Below, piece by piece: positions 34,808 through 43,105 of a DNA stretch of 64,000 nucleotides. How positions within the stretch are numbered: the stretch's first letter is position 1; each line of letters starts with the position of its first letter. Made by a program: the position numbers and the translations under genes. The notes below the pieces were generated by a model, which saw only the letters and a list, made by a program, of their open reading frames with translations, was not told where the DNA came from and did no database searches. The DNA comes from Halovenus carboxidivorans (GTDB lineage Archaea; Halobacteriota; Halobacteria; Halobacteriales; Haloarculaceae). The stretch lies in assembly GCF_009831575.1 (NCBI RefSeq), contig NZ_WUUT01000004.1:288138-352137 (forward strand), read 5' to 3'.

Positions 34808-37800
34808 TCAGCTGCCGACGTTGTTCTCTACGCCCGTCGTGAACGACTCGATCGGTCGGGTACCGATGATGATCGCCGGATCGTTCTGCCTGGTGGAGTA
34901 GCTGAGTTCGACGGAGTCACCGGCCGCGACCGGCTCGGCCAGTGAGACGGTGACGGCCGTGTTCACCTCGCCGCTGGAGACTCCCGTCACCTCGACGGGC
35001 TCGCCGTTGACAGTCGCGTTCATCCTCGCGGCCGCGGCCGTCGGGTCGGCGACGGTCGTCTCCCCGTTGAACTCGACGGTGATCTGGTCGGCGGGCTCGC
35101 TGACGGTCGCCGACTGGACCTGCCCGGACTCAGACTCGTTCTCGTCGGTCCCGAAGTCCCGCTTGTCGAGTTCGACGGAGATCGGCTCCGAGTCCTCGGT
35201 GACGACGGCTTCCTCGGAGACGTTGAACTGGCCGCTGTAGAGGGCCTGCTCCTCCGAACTGAAGCCGGTGATCCGGTAGCTCCCGTTCGCACGGGCGCTG
35301 ACGTTGGTGTGTCCGTCCTCGACACCGATCTCGTCGTAGCCGGTCGTCGAGTACGGCACCGTCGTGTTGAACGTCCCGTCTTCGTCAGTTTCGATCCGCT
35401 GCGTGTACTGGAACTCGTTGCCGTTCGGTGGCTTGATCGGCACGCTGAGCCGCAGGGTTCCGTTCTCCGGCCCGTTCTCGCCCTGGATCGTCGCGCCGGG
35501 GACGCGCTCGAAGGTCTTCACCCACGCCGGGTTCGAGCCCTGCAGCGCCCGCTGTGACCGCAGGATCGCCTGCTGTGTCCTGTTCGGACCCAGCATACTC
35601 CGGTACGCCTGTGTGATTCCGGAGTTCGAGAGGTCCCGCTGAATCACGCTCAACCGCCCGAAACTGACGCCGCTGTTGGCTAGCTCCTGGACGTTCTCGT
35701 CTCCCTGTGACGGCACCGCGGACGTTTCGCTCATGTGTACCAGCCGGAAGTGCTTCAGCGCCTCGACGCGCTCCTCGGGCAGCACTCCGACGCCGCCGAC
35801 CTGTCTCGTGTCGGACTGAGACGCCCACTGACGGGCCTCCTGGAGGCTACCGAACGACCGGACCGCCGGCTGGCCGGCACCCGGCAGCCGTTCGACACCG
35901 ATCGCCTCGGGGGCCCGTGAACTCCCGTGGTAGTGATAGAGGCGGGTCAGCATCGAGTTGTAGTATCGCTGATCGTGAGCGATCAGCATCGTCTGCTGGA
36001 AGATCTCCTGGGCGGAGGTCAGCTGGCGCGGGTTCGCCGACGGATTGATGACCCGCTGGTAGAAGTCATCCGTCGAGTAGTCCGGGTGGAACTCTGCCGG
36101 CGCGAAGTACTTCCCGCCGACCTGGCCCTCCGTCTCGGCCATCTGCCAGTCGATCATCACGTATCGGGTCTCCGCGCCCTGGCTCTCGTCGAACTCCTTT
36201 TCGAGCGTGGTGAGTGCCTCGGACTCGTTTTGCGCCAGGAGGAACCTCGCCGCTGATTGAACGCCCTGCTGGAACGGGTTCGCGTTCGGAATCCGCTCTG
36301 CGCGGTTCGTTATCCAGTGGCCGTAGTCCCACCAGGACAACACTCCGTACGCTCCCTGGGGGTACTCGTAGTTTTCAGTCCGCTTGTACGTTCCCAGGTA
36401 ATCCATGGCCTCGCCGTCCGGGTTGTTGTACCGTCCCGGTTCGGGCGTGTTCTCCTCCATCCACTGGAGGCTCTGGTCCCAGACGAGCACGTTGCCGGGC
36501 TGAGAGAGGTTGTCAGCCCGTTCCGTCGCCGTCCGGTCGACGCCCGTGTACGGCAGCCCGAGCAACGGAACGAACATCACCATCACGATCAACACGAGCG
36601 TCAGCACCTGGTGGGTTTCGATGGTGAACTCGTCGGTGTCCGGCGTCCCGATCGTCTGGATCAGGAACCCGGCGACCGTCGCGTTGAGCGCTCCGATCGG
36701 CACGGTGAGATAGTAGCCGAACCGGGTCTGTGTCATCGTGGCCGCGATCATAAACGCCGCCCAGAAGACCATCAGCAACTGCTGGCCTTCCGGCTCTCGT
36801 TTCAGCGCCTGCCGGCCGAGAATCACGGCCGCGCCGACGCCCGCGGTGACGATACCCAGTCCGTACCGGTCGTAGAGATACTGCTGTGGGTTCTCCGGCG
36901 GTTGAGCTTCACCGATCGTCCCGGCGGTCGTCCCCGGGGAGGTGATGAAGCCGAAGACGCGGTCGACCTGCGAGATGAAAAAGTCGAACAGGCTCGGGAG
37001 GGCGAGGGCGACGAACACGACTCCGACGACGAGCAGTCCTCCGACGATTCCCGGATACGCCGACCGGGACAGGTCCCGGCTGTCGACCTCGCGAGAGAGC
37101 CAGGCCATGAAGACGAGTCCGAGCGCGACGACGAAGGCCAGCCCCGGCTGTACGAACGACCGACTCGCCACGCCCATGTCAAAAGTTCGAATCGTGCTCA
37201 ACTGGAGCACTCCCGCCGTCGTGAGGCTGATGACGCCGACAAACGCCGTGTGCTCCGGACTCCGGCCCCGGAGGTGCTCGAAGGAGAGATGGAAGATGAA
37301 GAAGACAGCGAGGATACCGAACAGCCAGGCGCCCGGGGGCCACGCCCAGAGATACATCCCCATCGCGATCCCGGTGAGTATCGACCAGCCGATGGTCCGC
37401 CGAAGCGCCGAAATCTCGCCGGCCGCGATCAGTTCGTACACCGGCCGTTCCTCCTCTGCGACCGAAAGCGACACCATGACGCCGAGAATCGACAGCGTCA
37501 TGAACAGCGCCTCGGCCGCGTGGTGTTGGGTGTGCCCGGCGAGGGTCATCTGGAGGAACCGGTCCGGCGCGAAGGCGATGAAGCCGACGACCACCAGCCC
37601 CCCGAACCGACCGCCGAGGCGTCGCCCGATCAGATACGCCGGGATGCAGATCGCGACCGCGAACAGCGGCGGCGCGAGCAGTACGACGTGATCGAAGAGG
37701 CTACTGCTCGGCGAGCCGAGTCCCAGGATGAGCGCGAGCAGCGCGATGATCTGATCGAACAGCGCCCCGAACTGCCCCGTGGAGGTCCCGTACGGGAAAT

Positions 37801-38056
37801 ACGTCCAGGGATCGAACGGCATCGTGCCGAGGAAGTTCTCCGTGGCGTACTCCGCCGAGCGGTGGTTGTACCACGGGTCGTTTCCGCTGTAATACACCTG
37901 TCCCTCGTAGATGAAGTTCCGCCAGTTGCGGATCCGGTTCCAGAAGACGAACCCGACGAGAAAGACGAGCAACGGATAGTGATAGAACTCCGTCAGCCAG
38001 TCTATCACTGCCTTTGTCTCGGATTCGTCTGCCAGCTGTTCCCGCCAGTTGCTCAT
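34808..38056 (-). CDS. aglB: Oligosaccharyltransferase AglB (STT3 homologue)
   Basis: This is a 1082-residue membrane enzyme. It has about 13 N-terminal membrane segments with the first external-loop catalytic motif DPWYNHR (divalent metal site) and a later large globular domain with WWDYGHW near residue 575, which recognises the N-glycosylation sequon; DK-type motifs follow. It transfers glycan from dolichol phosphate to Asn of secreted proteins such as the S-layer. The C-terminal ~350 residues are Ig-like. DUF368 follows downstream. Confidence 0.96.
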   Translation of the reverse strand: MSNWREQLADESETKAVIDWLTEFYHYPLLVFLVGFVFWNRIRNWRNFIYEGQVYYSGNDPWYNHRSAEYATENFLGTMPFDPWTYFPYGTSTGQFGALFDQIIALLALILGLGSPSSSLFDHVVLLAPPLFAVAICIPAYLIGRRLGGRFGGLVVVGFIAFAPDRFLQMTLAGHTQHHAAEALFMTLSILGVMVSLSVAEEERPVYELIAAGEISALRRTIGWSILTGIAMGMYLWAWPPGAWLFGILAVFFIFHLSFEHLRGRSPEHTAFVGVISLTTAGVLQLSTIRTFDMGVASRSFVQPGLAFVVALGLVFMAWLSREVDSRDLSRSAYPGIVGGLLVVGVVFVALALPSLFDFFISQVDRVFGFITSPGTTAGTIGEAQPPENPQQYLYDRYGLGIVTAGVGAAVILGRQALKREPEGQQLLMVFWAAFMIAATMTQTRFGYYLTVPIGALNATVAGFLIQTIGTPDTDEFTIETHQVLTLVLIVMVMFVPLLGLPYTGVDRTATERADNLSQPGNVLVWDQSLQWMEENTPEPGRYNNPDGEAMDYLGTYKRTENYEYPQGAYGVLSWWDYGHWITNRAERIPNANPFQQGVQSAARFLLAQNESEALTTLEKEFDESQGAETRYVMIDWQMAETEGQVGGKYFAPAEFHPDYSTDDFYQRVINPSANPRQLTSAQEIFQQTMLIAHDQRYYNSMLTRLYHYHGSSRAPEAIGVERLPGAGQPAVRSFGSLQEARQWASQSDTRQVGGVGVLPEERVEALKHFRLVHMSETSAVPSQGDENVQELANSGVSFGRLSVIQRDLSNSGITQAYRSMLGPNRTQQAILRSQRALQGSNPAWVKTFERVPGATIQGENGPENGTLRLSVPIKPPNGNEFQYTQRIETDEDGTFNTTVPYSTTGYDEIGVEDGHTNVSARANGSYRITGFSSEEQALYSGQFNVSEEAVVTEDSEPISVELDKRDFGTDENESESGQVQSATVSEPADQITVEFNGETTVADPTAAAARMNATVNGEPVEVTGVSSGEVNTAVTVSLAEPVAAGDSVELSYSTRQNDPAIIIGTRPIESFTTGVENNVGS

Positions 38057-38116
38057 TAGCAGATGACAGAAGCAGTGCGCGCATAAGCCTTATGTAATAT
38101 ACCGACACCCGCTCGG

Positions 38117-38593
38117 TCACGCTCCGAACTCGGACTCGGTCAGCCGCACGATCACAGTCCGGTCGACCTCCCGGAGATCGTACTCGGGAATCTCCGCGCC
38201 GGTTCGTGTCACGAGCATCGGTTCGACCAGCCGCGGCTTCGTCTCCCCCTCTCCGTCGTCGGTCTCGACGCCGTAGACGCGGAGGAACCGCCCGCTGTCG
38301 GCCGGGTCGACGTCGTCGTTTCGGATCGCCGTTGCGAGAGCACGCGAGAGCCACTCCTCGCTGCTGATCGACGGATCGCGGACGAAGGCGTCCGAGACGA
38401 ACCGAGTCAGATACCAGTCGAGGTCGTTCAACAGCGAGACCGCCGCTCCGAGACTGACCGTTTCGACGGCGAGGGCGTTCTCGAAGGGCTCGGTGATCTC
38501 GTACGCGGCCAGCGCATCGCGAGCCGTCTCCCGGGAGAGTAGCTCGTACTGGAGGTTGGTCTCCTCCTCGCCCAGCAGACAGACCCGGGTCAT
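38117..38593 (-). CDS. Conserved haloarchaeal protein of unknown function (DUF5804-like)
   Basis: This is a 158-residue acidic soluble protein from the ATG at 38593 (MTRVCLLGEEETNLQYELLS). Mixed alpha/beta with conserved-looking blocks VETVSLGAAVSLLNDLDWYL and PEYDLREVDRTVIVRLTE. I recall the pattern as DUF5804, with no assigned role. The longer frame start at 38680 is not supported. It sits downstream of the enoyl-CoA hydratase gene on the same strand. Confidence 0.75.
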   Translation of the reverse strand: MTRVCLLGEEETNLQYELLSRETARDALAAYEITEPFENALAVETVSLGAAVSLLNDLDWYLTRFVSDAFVRDPSISSEEWLSRALATAIRNDDVDPADSGRFLRVYGVETDDGEGETKPRLVEPMLVTRTGAEIPEYDLREVDRTVIVRLTESEFGA

Positions 38594-38693
38594 CGCCACC
38601 CCCTCCGGGCCGGTGGATCGACTCGTCTCATCTGGCGTTCGTACGGTGTTGCGATTCCGGCGGTGATAGTGGTTTCGCACGCTCCGCCTGGGA

Positions 38694-39377
38694 TCACGAC
38701 CCGTCGTCGAGGGCTCCGATTAGCTCCGTGAACGCCGCACGCTCCCGGCGTTGCTGGTCCTCGACGGCCCCGGTGTCGCGGATCCGCTCTTTGATCCGTC
38801 TCATCGCGGTCGGGTCGTTCTCTGCGAGGGAGTCGGCCACGCGCCGCGGCCGTTCGGTGACTCGACTGCAGAGGCCGTGGTCGTACGCCTCCTCAGCGTC
38901 GAGGACTCGGCCCGAGAGTGCGATGTCGAGCGCGACGCCCTCTCCGACGACCCGCGGCAGTCGAGCCGTGCCGCCCCACGCCCCGAACAGGCCGAGACTG
39001 ACCCCGTTTTCAGCGAACGTCGCCGCCGGCGTCGCGACCCGTAGATCACAGGCCAGCGCCAACTCGACGCCGCCGCCGCGGGCCGGCCCGTCGACACCGG
39101 CAACGACCGCGCCGTCGTAGTTCGCGAGCGCGTGTGCGACGGTTTGCCCTCTCTCGGCGAACGCCGCAGCGGACTCCTCGTCGAGCGAGCGGACGGTGTC
39201 CAGATCCGCACCGGCACAGAACGCCTCGCCCTCCCCGCAGAGATACAGGACCGGTTCCGTGGCGTCGTCGATGGCCGCCTGTAGTTCGTCGAGTCCCTCG
39301 CTGGTGAGCGCGTTGCGCCGGTCTGGCCGGTCGAGGGTCACCGTTCGCACGGCCCCCCTCACGTCTGTGGTAATCAT
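38694..39377 (-). CDS. Enoyl-CoA hydratase/isomerase family protein
   Basis: This is a 227-residue crotonase-fold enzyme. The oxyanion-hole segments GEAFCAGADL and GPARGGGVELALACD are conserved. The general base positions include an atypical set: FAENGVSLGLFGAWGGTARLPRVVG, where the classical second Glu of hydratases is replaced by Trp/Gly. Isomerase or another crotonase reaction is therefore as likely as hydration. At 227 residues it is slightly short for the family. Divergent from the gene at 39438. Confidence 0.87.
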   Translation of the reverse strand: MITTDVRGAVRTVTLDRPDRRNALTSEGLDELQAAIDDATEPVLYLCGEGEAFCAGADLDTVRSLDEESAAAFAERGQTVAHALANYDGAVVAGVDGPARGGGVELALACDLRVATPAATFAENGVSLGLFGAWGGTARLPRVVGEGVALDIALSGRVLDAEEAYDHGLCSRVTERPRRVADSLAENDPTAMRRIKERIRDTGAVEDQQRRERAAFTELIGALDDGS

Positions 39378-39437
39378 GGGCTGTCCAGGGCGGTGGTTTC
39401 CAAAGTTCTTTGCCTTTCCTCCCGCTAGAGCGGGGTA

Positions 39438-40118
39438 ATGGACGAAGCCGGGGCGACGCGTCGGGCGGCGCTCGGTGCCGTGCGGGATGTCGAACCCGCG
39501 GGGTTACACGAGCGCATTGCCGAGTGGCTCGATCAGGGATCGATGGCACCGGGTGTACTGACCATCAGATTCGCACGCGCAACGTCGAGTACAGTCTCAC
39601 AGGCGACCGATGACGAACTCGCCGACCCGGTCGGCGAACGTGCCGCGGGCGTGCAACTCATCTACGACGGACTCCGCCTCACTCGTCGACTCGCGTCGGA
39701 GGAGCCGTGGGAGACCGGAACGAGTGAGAGCGGAGATCTGGATATTCTCGTCGCGGACGTACTCGTCGCACGCGGGTTCTATCTGCTCGCCAAGACGGAG
39801 GCGTCGGATCGAGCGGTCGAAACGGTTCGGGCGTTCGGCCGCGACCAGACGGTTCAACGCGAGACTGGCGACGACTCGCTCGCGCGCAACCTCGAAGCCG
39901 ACGCGCTGGAGTTGGCTGCCGTCGCGGGCACCACGGTCGGTGACCGGACAGTCTCGCCGAACGTCCAGTCGTTCGCCGCCGAACTCGCCGAGAGCGTCGC
40001 CGACGATGGCTTTCCACCCGCCGAGCGGTTTCTGGCCGATGTCGATTGCGATCGACTCCGCGGGCTGATTGCCGACCAGAGCGGCAGCGATGGCCTGACG
40101 ACATCGGTTGATGACTGA
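39438..40118 (+). CDS. Conserved haloarchaeal helical protein (DUF7114-like, polyprenyl-synthase-like helices)
   Basis: This 226-residue protein is nearly all alpha-helical, with acidic composition. The block LIYDGLRLTRRL and the segment DILVADVLVARGFYLLAKTEA are reminiscent of isoprenoid-synthase-fold helices, but no DDxxD metal motif is present. I recall it as DUF7114. It ends 60 bases before the tRNA-Thr gene and is the last chromosomal protein gene before the integrated element. Confidence 0.7.
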   Translation: MDEAGATRRAALGAVRDVEPAGLHERIAEWLDQGSMAPGVLTIRFARATSSTVSQATDDELADPVGERAAGVQLIYDGLRLTRRLASEEPWETGTSESGDLDILVADVLVARGFYLLAKTEASDRAVETVRAFGRDQTVQRETGDDSLARNLEADALELAAVAGTTVGDRTVSPNVQSFAAELAESVADDGFPPAERFLADVDCDRLRGLIADQSGSDGLTTSVDD

Positions 40119-40178
40119 TCGCACGGTCGGATCGAACCGAAACGTTCAAAGATCACTCGCGGCAATCACCGTATGCGC

Positions 40179-40250
40179 GCCTGGGTAGCTTAGCGGTAAA
40201 GCGCGTCCTTGGTAAGGACGAGACCCCGGATTCAAATTCCGGCCTAGGCT
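40179..40250 (+). tRNA. tRNA-Thr (anticodon GGT)
   Basis: The 72 bases fold as a full cloverleaf. Acceptor arm GCCTGGG pairs with CCTAGGC (one G-T pair), discriminator T at 40250. The anticodon arm CGTCC/GGACG encloses the loop TTGGTAA, so the anticodon is GGT (Thr). The T arm has the TTCAAAT loop. There is no intron and no encoded CCA. An integrase gene starts 197 bases downstream, and the 3' half of this tRNA is the likely attachment site. Confidence 0.95.
40228..40250. other. Probable left attachment site (attL) in the tRNA-Thr 3' end
   Basis: G+C falls sharply just after the tRNA and an integrase follows, so the T arm/acceptor 3' half (roughly 40228-40250) is the expected crossover region. 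I found no second copy of this stretch in the remaining 23.7 kb, so the opposite end must lie beyond the window. Confidence 0.55.
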
Positions 40251-40267
40251 CTCTTTCCTTGTTACGT

Positions 40268-40281
40268 CCGGTAGTTACCGG
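40268..40281. repeat. Inverted repeat next to attL
   Basis: CCGGTAGTTACCGG has 6-base perfect arms (CCGGTA/TACCGG) and a 2-base centre, 18 bases after the tRNA. It could be a recombinase or excision-factor arm site. A second palindrome, ACCCGGGT, is at 40324-40331. Confidence 0.4.
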
Positions 40282-40390
40282 GTTCTTCGTCGGTGAAACA
40301 ATGTACACCATGCAAGAACGAGTACCCGGGTGTGTTTCTCCTGGGCCGACGCAGTCATGCGGTTACGAAGAACAGTCAGGCATATTACAG

Positions 40391-40400
40391 TATATATTTA
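40391..40400 (+). promoter_or_regulatory. TATA element of the integrase gene
   Basis: TATATATTTA, centred about 50 bases before the ATG at 40447, predicts a transcript start near 40422 and a leader of about 25 bases. That leader contains GAGGTG just before the ATG, a usable ribosome-binding site. Confidence 0.5.
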
Positions 40401-40446
40401 AAACTTGGTGGCCTCTAGTTCTAGCTTCTAGACAGAGGTGTCGAAG

Positions 40447-41571
40447 ATGACGCACAGCGATGAGAACAAGGTTGATGGAATTGTCCTCGTGACAGAGGAT
40501 GCTCAAGAATATCTAAATCCGAGGCAGGAGGTTACATATCGTGAACACCGGCGAGAGCTCGCGGAGTGGATGCTTGCGCTTGGAAAGAATCCGGACAAGG
40601 CGGAAGGTTACAGCCATTCCACTGCGAAGAACAGGATGAATCGGTTGGATCTGTTTTACCGTTTTGTTTGGGATCGTGAGGGCCGGTACGTTCAGGATTT
40701 AACTACTGATGATGCGGATGACTGGATGCGGCATTTGGCGCGGCAGGAGATGAAGGAGTCTACGAAGTGCCACTATCAGAAGGCGGCGAAGACGTTGTTC
40801 AAGTGGAAGAGGCACGCGCGTAACAAGGATGTGGAGTGGGATCCGGAAATTGAGTATAGTGATCCGTCTACGACTTATACACCTCGGGATTATCTTACCA
40901 GGGATGATCGCCGTAAGCTCCGGGAGGCGGCTATGGAGTACGGGAGTGTGCCGCATTACAACTCGGTGACTCCTGAGGAGCGTGAGAGGTGGAAGACGTA
41001 TCTTGCGCAGCGTTTGCAGAAGCCGAAGGAAGAAATCACGATGAAGGACTGGCAGAAGGCTAACTCGTTCAAGTATACTTCGATGATTCATGTTGCGTTG
41101 GATGCGGGCCTACGTCCTATCGAAATCAAACGTGCCAACGTTTCCTGGGTTGATACACAAAATGGTATACTTCGTATCCCGAGAGAGGAGTCCAGTAAGA
41201 ACCGGGAGAACTGGATAGTGGCGTTGAAAGAGGAGACTAGTCAGATCCTGAAGCGTTGGGTTGATGAGCGGGAGACACGGGAGAAGTACGATGGCCGGGA
41301 TGCGTTGTGGCTGACGATGTACGGTAACAGGTACGACAAGGATTCGTTCAGGGACGTGTTCCGGAAGATTGCCGAAGAAGCTAATCTGGACTTGGAGAAC
41401 CGTGATCTCACGCCGTACTCGATACGGCACAGTACTGCGACCTACGTAGCCGAGGAGGAAGGGTTAGCTGTTGCAGCGCAGCAGTGCCGGCATAAATCGA
41501 AGAGAACGACAGAGAAGTACGAGCACAGTTCGACGGCCCGGCAACAAGACGCCGTCAACAACATAGACTGA
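40447..41571 (+). CDS. Tyrosine recombinase/integrase
   Basis: This is a 374-residue protein. An N-terminal SAM-like DNA-binding domain (about residues 30-120, with STAKNRMNRLDLFYRFVWD) precedes the catalytic domain. Catalytic Arg is in DAGLRPIEIKRAN, the beta-hairpin Lys in EESSKNRENW, box II is PYSIRHSTATY with Arg but Tyr in place of the first His, then His in QQCRHKSKR and the nucleophile Tyr in TTEKYEHS. It catalyses integration and excision at the tRNA-Thr site. The ATG at 40447 has a GAGGTG ribosome site; GTG 40438 is the alternative. Base composition is that of the element. Confidence 0.93.
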   Translation: MTHSDENKVDGIVLVTEDAQEYLNPRQEVTYREHRRELAEWMLALGKNPDKAEGYSHSTAKNRMNRLDLFYRFVWDREGRYVQDLTTDDADDWMRHLARQEMKESTKCHYQKAAKTLFKWKRHARNKDVEWDPEIEYSDPSTTYTPRDYLTRDDRRKLREAAMEYGSVPHYNSVTPEERERWKTYLAQRLQKPKEEITMKDWQKANSFKYTSMIHVALDAGLRPIEIKRANVSWVDTQNGILRIPREESSKNRENWIVALKEETSQILKRWVDERETREKYDGRDALWLTMYGNRYDKDSFRDVFRKIAEEANLDLENRDLTPYSIRHSTATYVAEEEGLAVAAQQCRHKSKRTTEKYEHSSTARQQDAVNNID

Positions 41572-41815
41572 AAAATTCTCTTCCTTTCTCTCTTCTGTAA
41601 ATCCCGTATACAACGGTTAGTCGTTGGAGTTTAGGACCTGTTTCAAACCCTTTTTTCAAACCAGGGAGTGATTGGTAGTGGCTGATTCAGGGCTGATCTT
41701 CTGACCTGGTGTTGGTTGGCACACCTGTTTTCGGTGCTGATTTTCTAAGGTGTTCCGGGGTGGTAGGTTAGATATTTAATATTTTCTTACCGTGGTCTTA
41801 CTATGGTGAGATTTT
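41572..41815. other. Intergenic region downstream of integrase
   Basis: These 244 bases are non-coding as far as I can see. ATATTTAATA at 41773-41782 is a likely TATA element for the RHH gene at 41816. A T-rich stretch (TTTTTTCAAACC near 41652) follows the integrase and may terminate it. Confidence 0.4.
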
Positions 41816-42061
41816 GTGGCGTCGTTGACGATTAAGCTGCCGGATGACCAGAAAAACGAGATAGAAGCGGTAGCTCAAAGAAAAAACTACAATAGTACTT
41901 CTGAGTGCGTGCGTGAAGCACTGCGGGACAAAGTCGAGGAAGACCTTGTTCTACGCCCAGAAGTAGCAGAGAAGCTGCGGAAACGAATAAAAAAGTACGA
42001 AGAAGAAGAGTCGGAAGGCTACACATTGGAAGAGTTAGACGAGGAACTAGGGTTGTATTGA
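41816..42061 (+). CDS. Ribbon-helix-helix antitoxin-like protein (ParD/CopG type)
   Basis: This is an 81-residue protein with GTG start, preceded by GGTGAG as ribosome site. The N-terminal ribbon-helix-helix (LTIKLPDDQKNEIEAVAQR, then STSECVREALRDKV) binds DNA; the Glu/Lys-rich C-terminal helix (KLRKRIKKYEEEE, then LEELDEELGLY) would embrace a RelE/ParE-type toxin. The next codon after its stop is an ATG of a 25-residue fragment, not an intact toxin, so the gene is an orphan antitoxin or a regulator. Confidence 0.75.
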   Translation: MASLTIKLPDDQKNEIEAVAQRKNYNSTSECVREALRDKVEEDLVLRPEVAEKLRKRIKKYEEEESEGYTLEELDEELGLY

Positions 42062-42139
42062 ATGGAACTCGATGTCCAGGAAGGCGCGGTTGAAGCCCTT
42101 AGTATGGGGCTCTGGAGATTTGAAAGATGTATGGGGTAA
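42062..42139 (+). pseudogene. 25-residue ORF where a toxin would be expected
   Basis: The ATG directly abuts the antitoxin-like stop (TGAATG). The frame encodes only 25 residues (MELDVQEGAVEALSMGLWR...) and ends at TAA 42137-42139. The junction geometry is that of a coupled antitoxin-toxin operon, but the frame is far too short for a ParE/RelE toxin. I read it as a remnant, with chance as the alternative. Confidence 0.3.
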
Positions 42140-42147
42140 AGCAGGTC

Positions 42148-42633
42148 CTACTCGAACAGGTTCTTGGCTCTTCTGTAGATGGGTGCGCCGAGCCAGTCTC
42201 GTTGTTCTGCGAGGTCGTCCAGTTTGTTTAGTGCTTCCTCGTGCTCCAGTACGTCTCTCTGGATGAGTGCTTTCAGTACGATGGGCGAGATCGCCACCTG
42301 GGCGTCCGCTACTGTCTGAAGTTCTGGGAGTGCTCGGAGATCGTCAGTGATCAAGAACTCCGCATCTATTTCCTGAGTGAGGAGTGCACAGCTTCCTTCT
42401 CCTTGGTCCACGCGAGAAGACGTGAATTCTTCTTTAACTTGATGAGTAGTTATCTGACTTAAATTTTTGAGTACATTTTCTGCGGCGTTTCCAGGGTTGT
42501 CGTTGTATTCTGCGGTGTCTTCCAGTTCTTCAATTACTGTTTCGGTGGTGTGGACGTTGAATTCTGTTAGAAAAATGTTGAGGAGGTCGATAGAGGCGAG
42601 TGAAACGAGTGCGCTTGTATCCGCTATGATCAT
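42148..42633 (-). CDS. PIN-domain ribonuclease, VapC-like toxin
   Basis: This is a 161-residue protein with PIN acidic residues in place: Asp5 in MIIADTSALVSLA, Glu in ETVIEELEDTAEY, the GEGSCALLTQEI block and Asp in FLITDDLRALPEL. PIN toxins cut RNA, often tRNA or rRNA. The upstream RHH gene is 13 bases away on the same strand and is the expected antitoxin. The tail ends LGAPIYRRAKNLFE. Confidence 0.85.
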   Translation of the reverse strand: MIIADTSALVSLASIDLLNIFLTEFNVHTTETVIEELEDTAEYNDNPGNAAENVLKNLSQITTHQVKEEFTSSRVDQGEGSCALLTQEIDAEFLITDDLRALPELQTVADAQVAISPIVLKALIQRDVLEHEEALNKLDDLAEQRDWLGAPIYRRAKNLFE

Positions 42634-42646
42634 TTCTTTTCAGCCT

Positions 42647-42949
42647 CTACAGTTCTGCGAGGTCGTCGGCCAAGTCTTCGCCCTGGTCGAGAATGTTTTT
42701 TGAGGCACGGACGGATTCGGCGTCCTGTCTACCGATAAATTCTTTGAGGACTTCAAATCCGATCTGGTCGTCGAGGTAGAGTTCCACGACTGCTTCTTTG
42801 AATTTTTCGTCGTCCTCTATGTCGTCCAAGTAGTCTTGTAGTGCTTCTACTATTATCTCAGTCCGGTTCTTGTGCGTGACTTCTGCTGCCACATCCGCCT
42901 TCTCAACCAGGTTTTCTGGGAGACGGAAATTAACTCTGGTACTTCCCAT
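42647..42949 (-). CDS. Ribbon-helix-helix antitoxin of the PIN toxin
   Basis: This is a 100-residue protein. RVNFRLPENLVEKADVAAE and NRTEIIVEALQDYLDD form the RHH; the C-terminal half (VVELYLDDQIGFEVLKEFI, then ASKNILDQ) is a second helical part. ATG 42949 is preceded by AGGTGAG. It should neutralise the PIN protein and repress its own promoter; a perfect 14-base palindrome lies between its TATA element and start. Confidence 0.82.
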   Translation of the reverse strand: MGSTRVNFRLPENLVEKADVAAEVTHKNRTEIIVEALQDYLDDIEDDEKFKEAVVELYLDDQIGFEVLKEFIGRQDAESVRASKNILDQGEDLADDLAEL

Positions 42950-42971
42950 TCAACTCACCTAATGTATGTAC

Positions 42972-42985
42972 ATTGTGACCACAAT
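42972..42985 (-). promoter_or_regulatory. Palindromic operator abutting the TATA element of the RHH-PIN pair
   Basis: ATTGTGACCACAAT has perfect 6-base arms around a 2-base centre. It abuts the minus-strand TATA element (TTTAAAAT, about 42984-42992), so binding of the RHH protein here would block transcription. An adjacent 8-base palindrome ATGTACAT is at 42966-42973. Confidence 0.55.
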
Positions 42986-43105
42986 TTTAAATAAGTTTCT
43001 TCAATCGAGTATACACTCCTGGATCACAGAATAGTGTAACTGCCTCAGAGAGTAGCCTGACAGAGTCATCGAATCGGTAGAGAGAACCAGATTCTGGAAA
43101 TGGGT

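Noticed and set aside
36257-38059. 600-codon open frame antisense to aglB
   Set aside because: Shadow of AglB, which is intact; the translated composition (Arg, Glu, Asp runs) is typical of the opposite-strand frame of a haloarchaeal gene.
40259-40450. 62-codon frame between tRNA and integrase
   Set aside because: Spans the integrase promoter and overlaps its start; no similarity or ribosome site. It is more likely regulatory DNA.
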